Made by a program: the position numbers and the translations under genes. Source: Saccharibacillus sp. CPCC 101409 (lineage in GTDB: Bacteria; Bacillota; Bacilli; Paenibacillales; Paenibacillaceae). Taken from it: a stretch of 64,000 nucleotides of DNA. The stretch lies in NCBI RefSeq assembly GCF_030518235.1, contig NZ_JAULSA010000003.1, positions 248,001 through 312,000 on the forward strand. The letters are read 5' to 3'. Positions 1 to 7,631 of the stretch are shown here, piece by piece. Below the pieces are notes generated by a model. It had not been told where the DNA came from, ran no database searches, and worked only from the letters and a program-made list of their open reading frames with translations. How positions within the stretch are numbered: the first letter of the stretch is position 1; each line of letters opens with the position of its first letter.

Positions 1-2
1 TC

Positions 3-1184
3 CTGGACCGGGTACTGACCGATGCGCGCGGCGAAACGCTGAAGCTCGACGATTCGCTGTCCCGCAAGCTGCTGCACGGGATGATTCGCGACAATTACGT
101 CGACGACGACTACAAGCTCACGGACACTTATTTTGCCGACGCCGAGCAGGGAGAAGTGAAGCTGCCGGAAGAGCTGGAGCCTTATCGCGAGCCGGTGCTG
201 CATCTGCTGAAGTCGATCTATACGCCGGACCGGACTTCGCTGGCCGAGAACGGACGCGAGCGCAACGTCAACGGGCTGGTTCCCAACGCCAATTTCAACA
301 AGCGGGAGTTCCAGGAACTGTGGACGAAGATCAACCGCAAATCTGTGTATACCGTCAAATTCGACTCGAGCGAGCTGATTCGCAACTGCATCCATAAGCT
401 GGAGACGGAACTGAGGGTGCCGGCGCTGCGCTACACGGTGGCCTACGGCGAGATGAAAACCATCGAATCGAAAGAAAAGCTGCTGTCCGGCGAATCGTTC
501 GAACTGCGCGAGAAGCTCAACCAGACCGAACGGGCAGCCATCAATTATTCCGTCAAATACGATCTGGTCGGCAAGCTGATGGACGCCGCGCAGCTCACCC
601 GCCGGACGATTATCGCGATTCTGTCGGGGGTCAAAGAAGCGACGTTTATGCAGTTTCGGGAGAATCCAGAGGAGTTTATGCTGCGCGCCGCCAGGCTGAT
701 CAATGAGCAGAAAGCGTCGACCGTGATCCAGTCGATCACGTACGATGCGGTAAACGAGACGTACGGAAGCGATATTTTTACGGCAAGCAAACTCGGCGGC
801 AAACTCGGAGAGAACGCGTTTCCGGTCGAAAAACACATTTACGATTACGTCGTGACCGATTCGCGGATCGAGCAGAAGTTTGCGAAGGAACTGGATGTGA
901 ATACCGAAGTACTGGTGTATGCCAAGCTTCCGGGCGGCTTCTACATCCCTACGCCGGTCGGCAAATACAACCCCGACTGGGCGATCGTGTTCAAAGAAGG
1001 CGAAGTCAAACACATCTACTTTATCGCGGAAACGAAGGGCTCGATGAGCTCCATGGATATTCGCGGCGTGGAGAATGCGAAGATTGCATGCGCGCGGAAG
1101 CACTTTGCGAGCTTGAATACAGCGGAGTTGAGGTACGATGTGGTGGATAGTTACGAAGAGCTTCTTAATAAAGTGATGAAATGA
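3..1184 (+). CDS. Type III restriction enzyme Res subunit, C-terminal part
   Basis: The reading frame is open from the window edge, so the gene starts upstream; only the last 393 codons are here. The visible part resembles the region after the helicase motor of type III Res subunits and ends in a PD-(D/E)XK nuclease domain: the PDWAIVF strand followed by IAETKG gives the D...ExK catalytic pattern. In this family Res forms a complex with a Mod methyltransferase and cuts DNA a fixed distance from unmethylated sites. The Mod gene and the Walker motifs would lie upstream and cannot be seen. A hairpin follows the stop. I see no truncation in the visible part. Confidence 0.85.
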   Translation: MDRVLTDARGETLKLDDSLSRKLLHGMIRDNYVDDDYKLTDTYFADAEQGEVKLPEELEPYREPVLHLLKSIYTPDRTSLAENGRERNVNGLVPNANFNKREFQELWTKINRKSVYTVKFDSSELIRNCIHKLETELRVPALRYTVAYGEMKTIESKEKLLSGESFELREKLNQTERAAINYSVKYDLVGKLMDAAQLTRRTIIAILSGVKEATFMQFRENPEEFMLRAARLINEQKASTVIQSITYDAVNETYGSDIFTASKLGGKLGENAFPVEKHIYDYVVTDSRIEQKFAKELDVNTEVLVYAKLPGGFYIPTPVGKYNPDWAIVFKEGEVKHIYFIAETKGSMSSMDIRGVENAKIACARKHFASLNTAELRYDVVDSYEELLNKVMK

Positions 1185-1200
1185 AATTCCGCTTGTCATC

Positions 1201-1244
1201 AAGCCGCATGTTCTCCTCGCTTGAGGAAGACATGCGGCTTTTTT
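1201..1244. terminator. Rho-independent terminator between convergent genes
   Basis: A stem AAGCCGCATG / CATGCGGCTT with a partly paired loop is followed by a T run. It lies between the restriction gene and the convergent toxin gene and could serve the + strand gene; it may work for both directions. Confidence 0.75.
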
Positions 1245-1249
1245 ATGTC

Positions 1250-1585
1250 CTAAGCCAGTATCGAGCGGACGTTTCGAAGAACGCTGCCGAGAAACTGCGG
1301 CTCAGCCGAGACGTTTCCGGCCACTTTGATTTTGCATTTTTTATAGTCAAGACTTTTAAATTGATCGGTTAGGACCACTCCCGTAAAAGCAAGCCCGTCG
1401 GGAAGCGGGATCTCGAACGCATAATCTTTGGATTGATTGGTGATCGGGCATACAACGGCAAACCCGGTCAATTCGTTAAAGGCATATTCGGATAAGACGA
1501 TAGCGGGTCTCCGGCCGGATTGTTCCTGACCGGTTTGCGGATCAAAGTCCAGCCAGATCAGATCGCCGCGTGCAGGAATAATCAA
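1250..1585 (-). CDS. mazF: MazF/PemK family mRNA interferase toxin
   Basis: A 111-residue protein of normal MazF length. It carries the family N-terminus GDLIWLDFDP followed by the GQEQSGRRPAIVLS loop, and the later QSKDYAFEIPL and TDQFKS strands seen in MazF/ChpA toxins. These toxins are sequence-specific ribonucleases that cut mRNA in the cytoplasm and are neutralised by a cognate MazE antitoxin. The start codon overlaps the antitoxin stop by 4 bp (ATGA), which indicates translational coupling. The Arg and the loop expected at the active site are present, so the toxin looks intact. The neighbouring restriction gene makes this a small defence-type neighbourhood. Confidence 0.92.
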   Translation of the reverse strand: MIIPARGDLIWLDFDPQTGQEQSGRRPAIVLSEYAFNELTGFAVVCPITNQSKDYAFEIPLPDGLAFTGVVLTDQFKSLDYKKCKIKVAGNVSAEPQFLGSVLRNVRSILA

Positions 1586-1848
1586 ATAAGTTCGTCTCCT
1601 TCGATTCCAAAATCAATTTCTTCATGACGCGGCGAATCGACTTTTATTTTTGAAAGAAGCCTGTCCAAATGACTGCGAAGTTCTTCATTTGAATCGACGG
1701 AATTTAACGGGCGCAGAAGGAGCTGATTATCGGAAGTCAGAGTAACCTCTATCTGCATGCCTTCAACGAGATTTAATTGTTTTAGAAATTGATTCGGGAT
1801 TCGAATGCCGTTGCTATTTCCCCAACGGCTAAGTGTAACCGTAGTCAT
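1582..1848 (-). CDS. mazE: MazE-type AbrB-fold antitoxin
   Basis: An 88-residue antitoxin with an N-terminal swapped-hairpin AbrB/MazE DNA-binding domain (motif SRWGNSNGIRIP) and an acidic C-terminal tail (EEIDFGIEGDEL) like the toxin-wrapping segment of MazE. It is the first gene of the pair, preceded by an AAAGGATG-type ribosome binding site and, further up, by a perfect palindrome that is a likely autoregulatory operator. In this family the antitoxin both masks the toxin and represses the operon together with it. Confidence 0.9.
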   Translation of the reverse strand: MTTVTLSRWGNSNGIRIPNQFLKQLNLVEGMQIEVTLTSDNQLLLRPLNSVDSNEELRSHLDRLLSKIKVDSPRHEEIDFGIEGDELI

Positions 1849-1875
1849 CCTGATCGCATCCTTTCAAGATTTTAT

Positions 1876-1927
1876 CAATATTATATCGTTTCATTTCGAT
1901 ATTGTATATCCATGTGATATACAATAT
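1876..1927 (-). promoter_or_regulatory. Putative MazE/MazEF operator
   Basis: A perfect 12 bp inverted repeat, ATATTGTATATC and GATATACAATAT, separated by 5 bp, spans 1899-1927. A related half-site, CAATATTATATC, lies at 1876-1887. Both are 28-79 bp upstream of the antitoxin start, the usual place for toxin-antitoxin autorepression. Binding by MazE is inference. Confidence 0.6.
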
Positions 1928-2077
1928 TTGAATATCAAAGGGTCGGATCGGTCAAAGAGACTACATGGCATGTTTCTATATCTGTTTAAGGTTAAATAAT
2001 TAGAAACTGGACATATGCTCATGCTATTTGATAGATGAAACCGTCAATTGTCCTTTAATTAGAGGAGAGGTGACCCC

Positions 2078-2500
2078 ATGCCCCTATGGATGCTTGGTAT
2101 TCTGATTCCCGGCGGTGTGCTGACGCTGCTCGGAATTGCGTTTACGTTGATCGGGTTGACGATGAGACGAAGAAGCGCGGATTGGATCGAGACGGAAGGC
2201 ATTATCGTGAAGCAGGGAGAAATTTTGCGGAATTTTCCGGATCGGCGGCCGACGTTCGCATATCGAACCAAAGACGGCTCGGAGTATATGCGGACGTCGG
2301 CGATGTCGCAGTCGCCGGGTTTCTGGCCGGATACGCGCGTGCGGGTCAAATACAATCCGGACGATCCGCAGCAGGCTGTCATCGATTCGCCTGCCCAGAG
2401 CGGGCTGGTGTTCCTGATCATCGGGGTGGTTATGCTTCCGATTGGCCTGATTATTTTGCTGGGAGGGACAAGTCTGGCGGCTTTCTTCACCCGTATGTAG
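2078..2500 (+). CDS. DUF3592 membrane protein
   Basis: A 140-residue protein with a hydrophobic helix at about residues 5-27, an extracytoplasmic or cytoplasmic beta-rich middle containing TEGIIVKQ and VRVKYNPDDPQQA, and a second hydrophobic helix at about 108-135. The motif VxVxYNPxxPxxA is the hallmark of DUF3592. The function of this family is unknown. The start is supported by AGAGGAGAGGTGA just upstream. It appears monocistronic. Confidence 0.8.
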   Translation: MPLWMLGILIPGGVLTLLGIAFTLIGLTMRRRSADWIETEGIIVKQGEILRNFPDRRPTFAYRTKDGSEYMRTSAMSQSPGFWPDTRVRVKYNPDDPQQAVIDSPAQSGLVFLIIGVVMLPIGLIILLGGTSLAAFFTRM

Positions 2501-2618
2501 ACGCTTTGCAAAAAGGACTTGAAATTCACAGCCGAAAGCCCGATAATGAGTATATAAAATAATTATAGTAACTTACTTTAATAAATTATTCTTTGTTCAA
2601 AAAGGAGATCATATACTC

Positions 2619-3683
2619 ATGGAACTCGGCATCAGTACTTTTGTGGAAACTACGCCCGCAGACGGAAACGGACCGGTAATCAGCCACGCGGAGCGTATCC
2701 GCCAGGTTGTGGAAGAGATCGTGACAGCGGACAGAGTCGGCCTCGATATCTTCGGCGTCGGCGAGCATCACCGGGCGGATTACGCCGCTTCGGCTCCGGC
2801 GGTTATTCTGGCCGCGGCCGCGGCTCGCACGGAGAACATCCGGCTGACCAGCGCCGTAACCGTGCTGTCGTCGGCCGATCCGGTGCGCGTCTTCCAGGAC
2901 TTCGCGACCGTGGACGCCATCTCGAACGGGCGGGCGGAAATTATGGCGGGCCGGGGCTCGTTTATCGAGTCGTTCCCGCTGTTCGGCTACGATCTGAACG
3001 ATTACGACGAGCTGTTCGACGAGAAGCTGGAGCTGCTGCTCAAGATCCAGGAATCGGAGATCGTCGAGTGGAAAGGCGGCCATCGTCCGGCGATCAACAG
3101 CCGCGGCGTATATCCGCGTCCGGTACAGGAGAAGCTGCCGATCTGGATCGGCAGCGGCGGCAACCAGGAATCCGTCGTGCGCGCCGGTTTGCTGAATCTG
3201 CCGCTCGTGCTGGCGATTATCGGCGGACGCCCGATCCAGTTCGCTCCGCTCGTCGATCTGTATAAACGCGCCGCGGCCCATGCCGGCCACGACGCCTCGC
3301 TGCTCCCGGTCGCTTCGCACTCGCATGGCTTTGTCGGCGAAACGGACGACGAAGCGGCGGACAAATTTTTCCCGTCCATGCAGTACGCGATGAGCGTGCT
3401 TGGCAAAGAACGCGGCTGGGGCCCGTACACCCGCCAGGGCTACGACGCGCTGCGCGGGCCGGAAGGCGCGCTGTACGTCGGCGACCCGAAGACAGTCGCG
3501 AAGAAAATCATCGACCTGCGCAAGCGGGTGGGCATTACCCGCTTTATGCTGCACACGCCGGTCGGCACCATGAAGAACCACGACGACGTGCTGCGCTCGA
3601 TCGAGCTGCTCGGCACCAAAGTCGCGCCGATCGTGCGCGAAGAGATCGCGGCGTGGGAAGCGGCGGGATCGCCGGCGGAATAA
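2619..3683 (+). CDS. LLM class flavin-dependent oxidoreductase
   Basis: A 354-residue protein of the bacterial luciferase-like monooxygenase fold. It has the N-terminal MELGISTFVE strand, the GVGEHHRADYA segment, the TSAVTVLSSADPVRVFQDFAT region and the PIWIGSGG motif near residue 175, all typical of FMN-dependent LLM proteins that oxidise or hydroxylate small molecules with reduced flavin. The substrate cannot be read from the sequence. An AAAAGGAG site precedes the ATG. It stands alone and is followed by a repeat-rich spacer. Confidence 0.88.
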   Translation: MELGISTFVETTPADGNGPVISHAERIRQVVEEIVTADRVGLDIFGVGEHHRADYAASAPAVILAAAAARTENIRLTSAVTVLSSADPVRVFQDFATVDAISNGRAEIMAGRGSFIESFPLFGYDLNDYDELFDEKLELLLKIQESEIVEWKGGHRPAINSRGVYPRPVQEKLPIWIGSGGNQESVVRAGLLNLPLVLAIIGGRPIQFAPLVDLYKRAAAHAGHDASLLPVASHSHGFVGETDDEAADKFFPSMQYAMSVLGKERGWGPYTRQGYDALRGPEGALYVGDPKTVAKKIIDLRKRVGITRFMLHTPVGTMKNHDDVLRSIELLGTKVAPIVREEIAAWEAAGSPAE

Positions 3684-3940
3684 ACGCTAAGGAGTAGGCG
3701 TTGAACCCGCGCGGCGTGGCGGGACGCGGCCGTTCGTTTCGGCTCGGGTACGTACGAGCCGCTTCGGGCCGCCCGAGGAGTCGGCTTCGGGCCGGGAATA
3801 TTGTCCGGATGAGCACATTTTCATCGGAAGTTTCAAAAGGACGATCTTTGACCGTAAGCTCGTCTTCGAATGCGGCCGACTTACCGGATTCGAAGCTTAG
3901 CCCGAATACCGCTCTCGATAATTAAACTCAAACCCAGATC

Positions 3941-4120
3941 AAATGCAAAAATCCACTTCGTTTGTAGACAGGGAACGGATCAAACGAAGACGAAGTGCGA
4001 AAATCCACTTTATTCTCGATTCGACAGCCGAAAAAGCGTCGAAAACGAAAATAAAGTGGATTTTTGCATCCGATCGCTATTTTTGAGGAACGGATAGGAG
4101 AATAAAGTGGATATGTGCAG
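3941..4120. repeat. Intergenic four-unit repeat, family A (copy 1)
   Basis: Two forward units around TGCAAAAATCCACTT (3941-3963 and 3992-4015) are followed by two inverted units AATAAAGTGGATTTTTGCAT (from 4049) and a shorter one (4099-4120). The RNA could fold into a long double hairpin. A second copy with the same layout is at 26649-26826. The rest of the 3684-4617 spacer holds no gene that I can support. Confidence 0.8.
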
Positions 4121-4276
4121 TTTATGCGGCTCGAAAGCGGCTAAAGGCAGGCTTCAACGAGTTTGAAAGTGTGTTCCGGTACTGGATTCGAGCCGGACTG
4201 TATTCGGTGTCATGCGCATTCGCCTGGAGATCCGGCGAAACGACGCAGATTCCGGAACGGACAGCAATAAATTTTA

Positions 4277-4298
4277 AATATTCCTTTACAGGAATATT
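4277..4298 (+). promoter_or_regulatory. Palindrome, possible ArsR-family operator
   Basis: AATATTCC and GGAATATT form perfect 8 bp arms around a 6 bp spacer inside an AT-rich stretch about 320 bp before the ArsR-type gene. AT-rich inverted repeats are typical operators for this regulator family. The distance implies a long leader, so this is tentative. Confidence 0.35.
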
Positions 4299-4508
4299 CT
4301 TTATGGAGTATATTATTTGTAGAAAGAACAGCTTCACTTTCCCGCCTTCTGCATAAGCTGCAAGACTTGTGAGAATAATTCTAACCAACCACACAACGAA
4401 AGAGGTGATCCTCTGCGAGAACGCGTTGGTCCGTTTACGGGCGTCAGGCCCACAAGCGGGTCGGGCCGGCTTTCGGAACGCCCAATCGACGCCGGTCGTC
4501 TCCGGCCC

Positions 4509-4556
4509 GGGCTGTTTGCCTGGCGCGAGCCGCTCGGTCCGCCCGGCAAACAGCCC
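4509..4556 (+). other. Strong leader hairpin without T-run
   Basis: GGGCTGTTTGCC at 4509-4520 pairs perfectly with GGCAAACAGCCC at 4545-4556. It lies between the AT-rich palindrome and the ArsR-type coding start. It has no following T-run, so it is not a standard terminator; it may be a leader structure or part of a repeat. Confidence 0.5.
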
Positions 4557-4617
4557 GAGCTTCCGAGTGCCTGCCGGATGCCAGTTTCCAAGCGGCCTGC
4601 GCGTGCTCAAGGCCCCT

Positions 4618-4965
4618 ATGACAGCAGAACCTATCGAAGTATTCGGTGCGCTGGCCGAACCGAGCCGTATGCGGATCGTCACGCTGCTGCGCCGCGGGCC
4701 GCTCAATGTCGGCGAGATTGCAGGTGCCCTGGAGCTGCGGCAGCCCCAGGCATCCAAGCATCTCAAAATCCTGCAGGAAGCCGGGCTGGTCGAAGCCGAA
4801 GCGGAAGCGAACCGCAGGCACTACCGGCTGAAGCCGGAATCGTTTCGCGCGCTGGACGCCTGGCTGGACGACTATCGGCAGCTCTGGAGCGGGCGTTTCG
4901 ACCGTTTGGACGAGTATCTGCCGCAGATGCAAACGAAGATCCAACCCAAATCCGAGGAGGAATAA
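4618..4965 (+). CDS. ArsR/SmtB family transcriptional regulator
   Basis: A 115-residue winged-helix repressor. Residues 4-80 give the ArsR fold: FGALAEPSRMRIV, then NVGEIAGAL and the recognition helix QPQASKHLKILQEAGLV, then a wing with NRRHYRLKP. No clear metal-binding Cys pair is present, so it is probably of the non-metal type that regulates an adjacent SRPBCC gene. The frame is open further upstream, but family length and alignment favour the ATG at 4618; its ribosome binding site is weak. The next gene begins 2 bp after the stop, so the two form an operon. Confidence 0.85.
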   Translation: MTAEPIEVFGALAEPSRMRIVTLLRRGPLNVGEIAGALELRQPQASKHLKILQEAGLVEAEAEANRRHYRLKPESFRALDAWLDDYRQLWSGRFDRLDEYLPQMQTKIQPKSEEE

Positions 4966-4967
4966 AC

Positions 4968-5468
4968 ATGCAGAATCCGACAACCGTAAGAGCCGAAGGC
5001 CGCGAGTTTGTACTGGAACGCGAATTCAAAGCGGGGCGCGAACAGGTATTTGCCGCTTTTACCGAATGCGAACACTTGAAGCACTGGTGGGGGCCGAGAG
5101 GTTGGGAATTGACGGCCTGCAAGCTCGATCTGCGCCCGGAAGGCGTTTGGCATTACTGTATGACGTGCGTGGACAAGTCGCAGGGCGACTACTACGGGAT
5201 GCAGTCGTGGGGCAAAGCGGTGTACGGAGAGATCGACGCGCCGAACTCGCTGAACTATACGGATTACTTTTCCGACGAAGAAGGCGGCGTTAACGAGGAG
5301 CTGCCTCCGTCGTATACCGCTGTTCATTTTGAACAAACGGAAAGCGGCACAAAAGTGATCTCGCGGACGGCGTACGATTCGGAAGAATCGCTCAAAACGG
5401 TGCTGGAGATGGGCATGGAACAGGGCATTCGCGAAACGTGGGATCGTCTGGACGAATACCTGGGTTAA
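4968..5468 (+). CDS. SRPBCC (AHSA1/START-like) domain protein
   Basis: A 166-residue protein of the helix-grip AHSA1 group: REFKAGREQVFAAFTECEHLKHWWGPRGW is split here as REFKAGREQVFAAF and HLKHWWGPRG, followed by the GVWHYCM strand and a C-terminal helix QGIRETWDRLDEYL. These proteins bind hydrophobic ligands or act with co-chaperones. A perfect GAGGAGG site overlaps the end of the ArsR gene. ArsR plus SRPBCC pairs are very common in Bacillota, where the regulator controls the second gene; the ligand is unknown. Confidence 0.87.
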   Translation: MQNPTTVRAEGREFVLEREFKAGREQVFAAFTECEHLKHWWGPRGWELTACKLDLRPEGVWHYCMTCVDKSQGDYYGMQSWGKAVYGEIDAPNSLNYTDYFSDEEGGVNEELPPSYTAVHFEQTESGTKVISRTAYDSEESLKTVLEMGMEQGIRETWDRLDEYLG

Positions 5469-5556
5469 GCGGACGGCCAGGTGAACGACGCGGCGGTCTT
5501 GACCGATTTGCAAACGCTCGCCGATTCCCTGCTCCAGGCCGTTCGATCGACCGATT

Positions 5557-5634
5557 AAGCGCGGACGGCAGCAGCAAGCGCAGGTTCGCTTCAAGGCCGA
5601 AAGGCTTCGAGGCGGATCCGCGCTTGTTTTTTTA
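5557..5634 (+). terminator. Terminator after the ArsR/SRPBCC unit
   Basis: AAGCGCGGA at 5557-5565 pairs with TCCGCGCTT at 5617-5625, followed by GTTTTTTT. It reaches into the last codons of the convergent MarR gene. Confidence 0.6.
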
Positions 5635-6060
5635 ACGGAATACCTTGCTTTGCAGCAGTTCCAGCGCCTTCTCCAGCTCCTGCAGTTCTTCCTCGGTCAG
5701 TCCGTCGATTCGCTGCTCGAAGCCCTGCTGCACCTGCGCGAACACGCGCCCCATCATCGCCTGGCCGTCCGCGGACAGCCGGAACAGCTGGCGGCGGCGG
5801 TCGGCGTTGTCCGTCGTTTTTTCGCAAAGTCCTTTTTCGGTCAGCTTGCGCAGTTCGCGGCTTGTATTCGGCAGCGACAGGTCGACGCAGTCCGCGATCT
5901 CGCTCGGCGTCACCGGCTGGCTGAACATCATATACTCCAAAATTTTGTATTGAACGGGGGTTACGTCCTCGTTTTTTACGCCCCGGGTCAGCTCGTGGCT
6001 GACTTCATGCACGGATGACGTAAAAGTAAGGAATTTCTGAAACAACGCGCTGCGATCCAT
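5632..6060 (-). CDS. MarR family transcriptional regulator
   Basis: A 142-residue winged-helix protein. The recognition region runs through TPSEIADCVDLSLPNTSRELRKL and the wing through KTTDNADRRRQLFRL, the DxRRxxxxL signature of MarR proteins. The C-terminal helix is long and acidic. I chose the ATG at 6060 because AGAGGTGAG lies six bases before it; an upstream Met at 6108 has no such site. It is divergent from an NAD(P)H oxidoreductase gene, the usual arrangement when a MarR protein represses a quinone or electrophile response gene. The inducer is unknown. Confidence 0.88.
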   Translation of the reverse strand: MDRSALFQKFLTFTSSVHEVSHELTRGVKNEDVTPVQYKILEYMMFSQPVTPSEIADCVDLSLPNTSRELRKLTEKGLCEKTTDNADRRRQLFRLSADGQAMMGRVFAQVQQGFEQRIDGLTEEELQELEKALELLQSKVFR

Positions 6061-6221
6061 GGGCTCACCTCTTGCTTTTAACATAACAAAAAACTTATCT
6101 TTAAACAATTATCATTTGACAATATTATAGGGGATATGCTACCTTTTTGTTATCAAAAGACAAGTACCGGTTCGGACCGCATCCCGGCCGATCCGCCTGC
6201 CGATAAAAAGGAGCGATAACA
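6061..6221. promoter_or_regulatory. Divergent promoter region
   Basis: This AT-rich spacer separates the MarR gene from the oxidoreductase. On the + strand TTGACA at 6116-6121 could be a -35 box, with an extended -10-like TGCTACCTT further on (spacing 18). I could not find a convincing MarR palindrome. Confidence 0.4.
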
Positions 6222-6809
6222 ATGAATATGCTGTTGATTTACGTCCATCCGAATCACCGGAGTCTGAGTTATTCGTTTATGCAGGAGGTGCTGCGGGGCA
6301 GCGGAGAGAATAAGCAAGTAAAGGAAGTTCGCGTGCTCGATCTGTATGAAGAAGGGTTCGACCCGGTGCTCGTATTCAACGAAGACAAACGCAGACGCGA
6401 TATGCACATCGACCCGGAGCTGGCGCGCCATCGCGAGCTGCTGCTGTGGGCGGACAAGCTGGTGCTGGTTTACCCCATCTGGTGGGGGCGGCCGCCGGCG
6501 ATGCTGATGGGCTTTATCGACCGGATGTTCGCTTCGCAGTTCGCTTATCGCGACAAAGGCGGCTTGATGCCGGAAGGGCTGCTTAAAGGCAAATCCGTCG
6601 TCTGCGTGTCCGTGATGAAAGGCCCGGCCGGCTACCTGCAATTGTGGCTGGGCAACGCCCACCGGATGCTGATGCGCAGAGCGCTGTTCAACTACGTCGG
6701 CATCCGCAAAGTGAAGTTTTTCGAATTCGGCAGCATGGAAAGCCCCAAAGGCGGCCATACCCGCAAACTGGACCGGGTGTACCGGTATTTCAAAGCCGTA
6801 GCCGGCTGA
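6222..6809 (+). CDS. NAD(P)H oxidoreductase, flavodoxin-like NQO family
   Basis: A 195-residue protein of the flavodoxin_2 group (YwrO/NQO2-like). The N-terminal LLIYVHPNHRSLSYSF forms the FMN phosphate-binding loop, and LVLVYPIWWGRPPAMLMGFIDRMF contains the P(I/L)WW motif and the following helix that define the family. These enzymes reduce quinones and related electrophiles using NAD(P)H. AAAAGGAGC lies before the ATG. The neighbouring divergent MarR gene suggests induction by quinones or oxidants; this is inference. Confidence 0.87.
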   Translation: MNMLLIYVHPNHRSLSYSFMQEVLRGSGENKQVKEVRVLDLYEEGFDPVLVFNEDKRRRDMHIDPELARHRELLLWADKLVLVYPIWWGRPPAMLMGFIDRMFASQFAYRDKGGLMPEGLLKGKSVVCVSVMKGPAGYLQLWLGNAHRMLMRRALFNYVGIRKVKFFEFGSMESPKGGHTRKLDRVYRYFKAVAG

Positions 6810-6858
6810 GCCGCGCGAATGCCGCCAATCTCTGTTATATAGAAGGAGATCTTCGAAC

Positions 6859-7338
6859 ATGGAAAAGAACCTGTTGAAAACGTCCTCGGCGGCCGCGAAC
6901 ATTCATCTGGAAGCGGTGACCGAAACCAATTTCAAAGCCTGCATCCAGCTGTCTCCGTCGGCCGGTCAGCGCCGTTACGTCCTGCCCGTCGTCGACTGCC
7001 TGGCGCGAGCCTATATCTACCGGGACGTCTCGGAAACATTGGCCGTCTGTCTGGACGACCGGCCGGTCGGCTTTATGCTGCTGCGCCGCGACCCCGAATC
7101 CGGCAGCCTGTTCCTCTGGCAGTTCCTGATCGATCAACGCTGCCAGGGCCGCGGCTGCGGCCGCAAAGCGATGGAACTTATCATCGAGCGCGCAAGAACC
7201 GACGGACGCTCCCCCCGCATGACCCTCACCTGCGACGAAGACAACGAAGCGGCAAAAAATCTGTACCGAAGCCTCGGCTTCACCGTTTTTTCCACCCAGG
7301 AAGGCGAAATCGATATGGAATTGAGATTTCGTGCCTGA
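6859..7338 (+). CDS. GNAT family N-acetyltransferase
   Basis: A 159-residue GNAT protein. Residues 84-100 contain the acetyl-CoA pyrophosphate loop as QGRGCGRKA (Q/RxxGxG/A), preceded by LWQFLIDQRC and followed by LTCDEDNEAAKNLYRSLGF, the typical motif B. It resembles spermidine/spermine acetyltransferases such as BltD, but I cannot assign the substrate. The AGAAGGAGA site precedes the ATG. It follows the oxidoreductase by 49 bp and may be in the same transcript; a terminator follows. Confidence 0.87.
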   Translation: MEKNLLKTSSAAANIHLEAVTETNFKACIQLSPSAGQRRYVLPVVDCLARAYIYRDVSETLAVCLDDRPVGFMLLRRDPESGSLFLWQFLIDQRCQGRGCGRKAMELIIERARTDGRSPRMTLTCDEDNEAAKNLYRSLGFTVFSTQEGEIDMELRFRA

Positions 7339-7380
7339 ACAAGAAGCGGCTGAATAATGCCGATTCAATACTACACACCC

Positions 7381-7420
7381 AACACAAAAAGAGCGGCTTC
7401 TGCCGCTCTTTCAAGTGTTG
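7381..7420 (+). terminator. Terminator after acetyltransferase
   Basis: AAAGAGCGGC and GCCGCTCTTT form a perfect 10 bp stem with a TTCT loop, extended by outer AACAC/GTGTT pairing. Only a short T-run follows on either strand. Confidence 0.75.
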
Positions 7421-7457
7421 AAAATGTCTGATTCGTAATAGGAAGCCGACTAGCGGA

Positions 7458-7570
7458 GGGAGAAATTCAGTGAAGGAACGACAGTGTTCGCCTTTGAAAT
7501 CGGGAAGATACCACCTAAAATCTAATCAGTTCTTCCCGATTTCAACACGCGACCGGAACGAATTTCTCCC
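7458..7570. repeat. Palindromic MITE-like element, copy 1
   Basis: GGGAGAAATTC at 7458-7468 is inverted as GAATTTCTCCC at 7560-7570. Inside, GAAATCGGGAA is inverted as TTCCCGATTTC. The segment 7486-7564 is closely matched, in opposite orientation, by 15751-15832. No open frame inside. Its mobility is inferred from the shape and the second copy. Confidence 0.6.
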
Positions 7571-7631
7571 GCAGCGCCTCACGCTTCCCCTACGAATAGG
7601 ACCTTCTCAATAATTCTGAGCCAGAAGCAGC

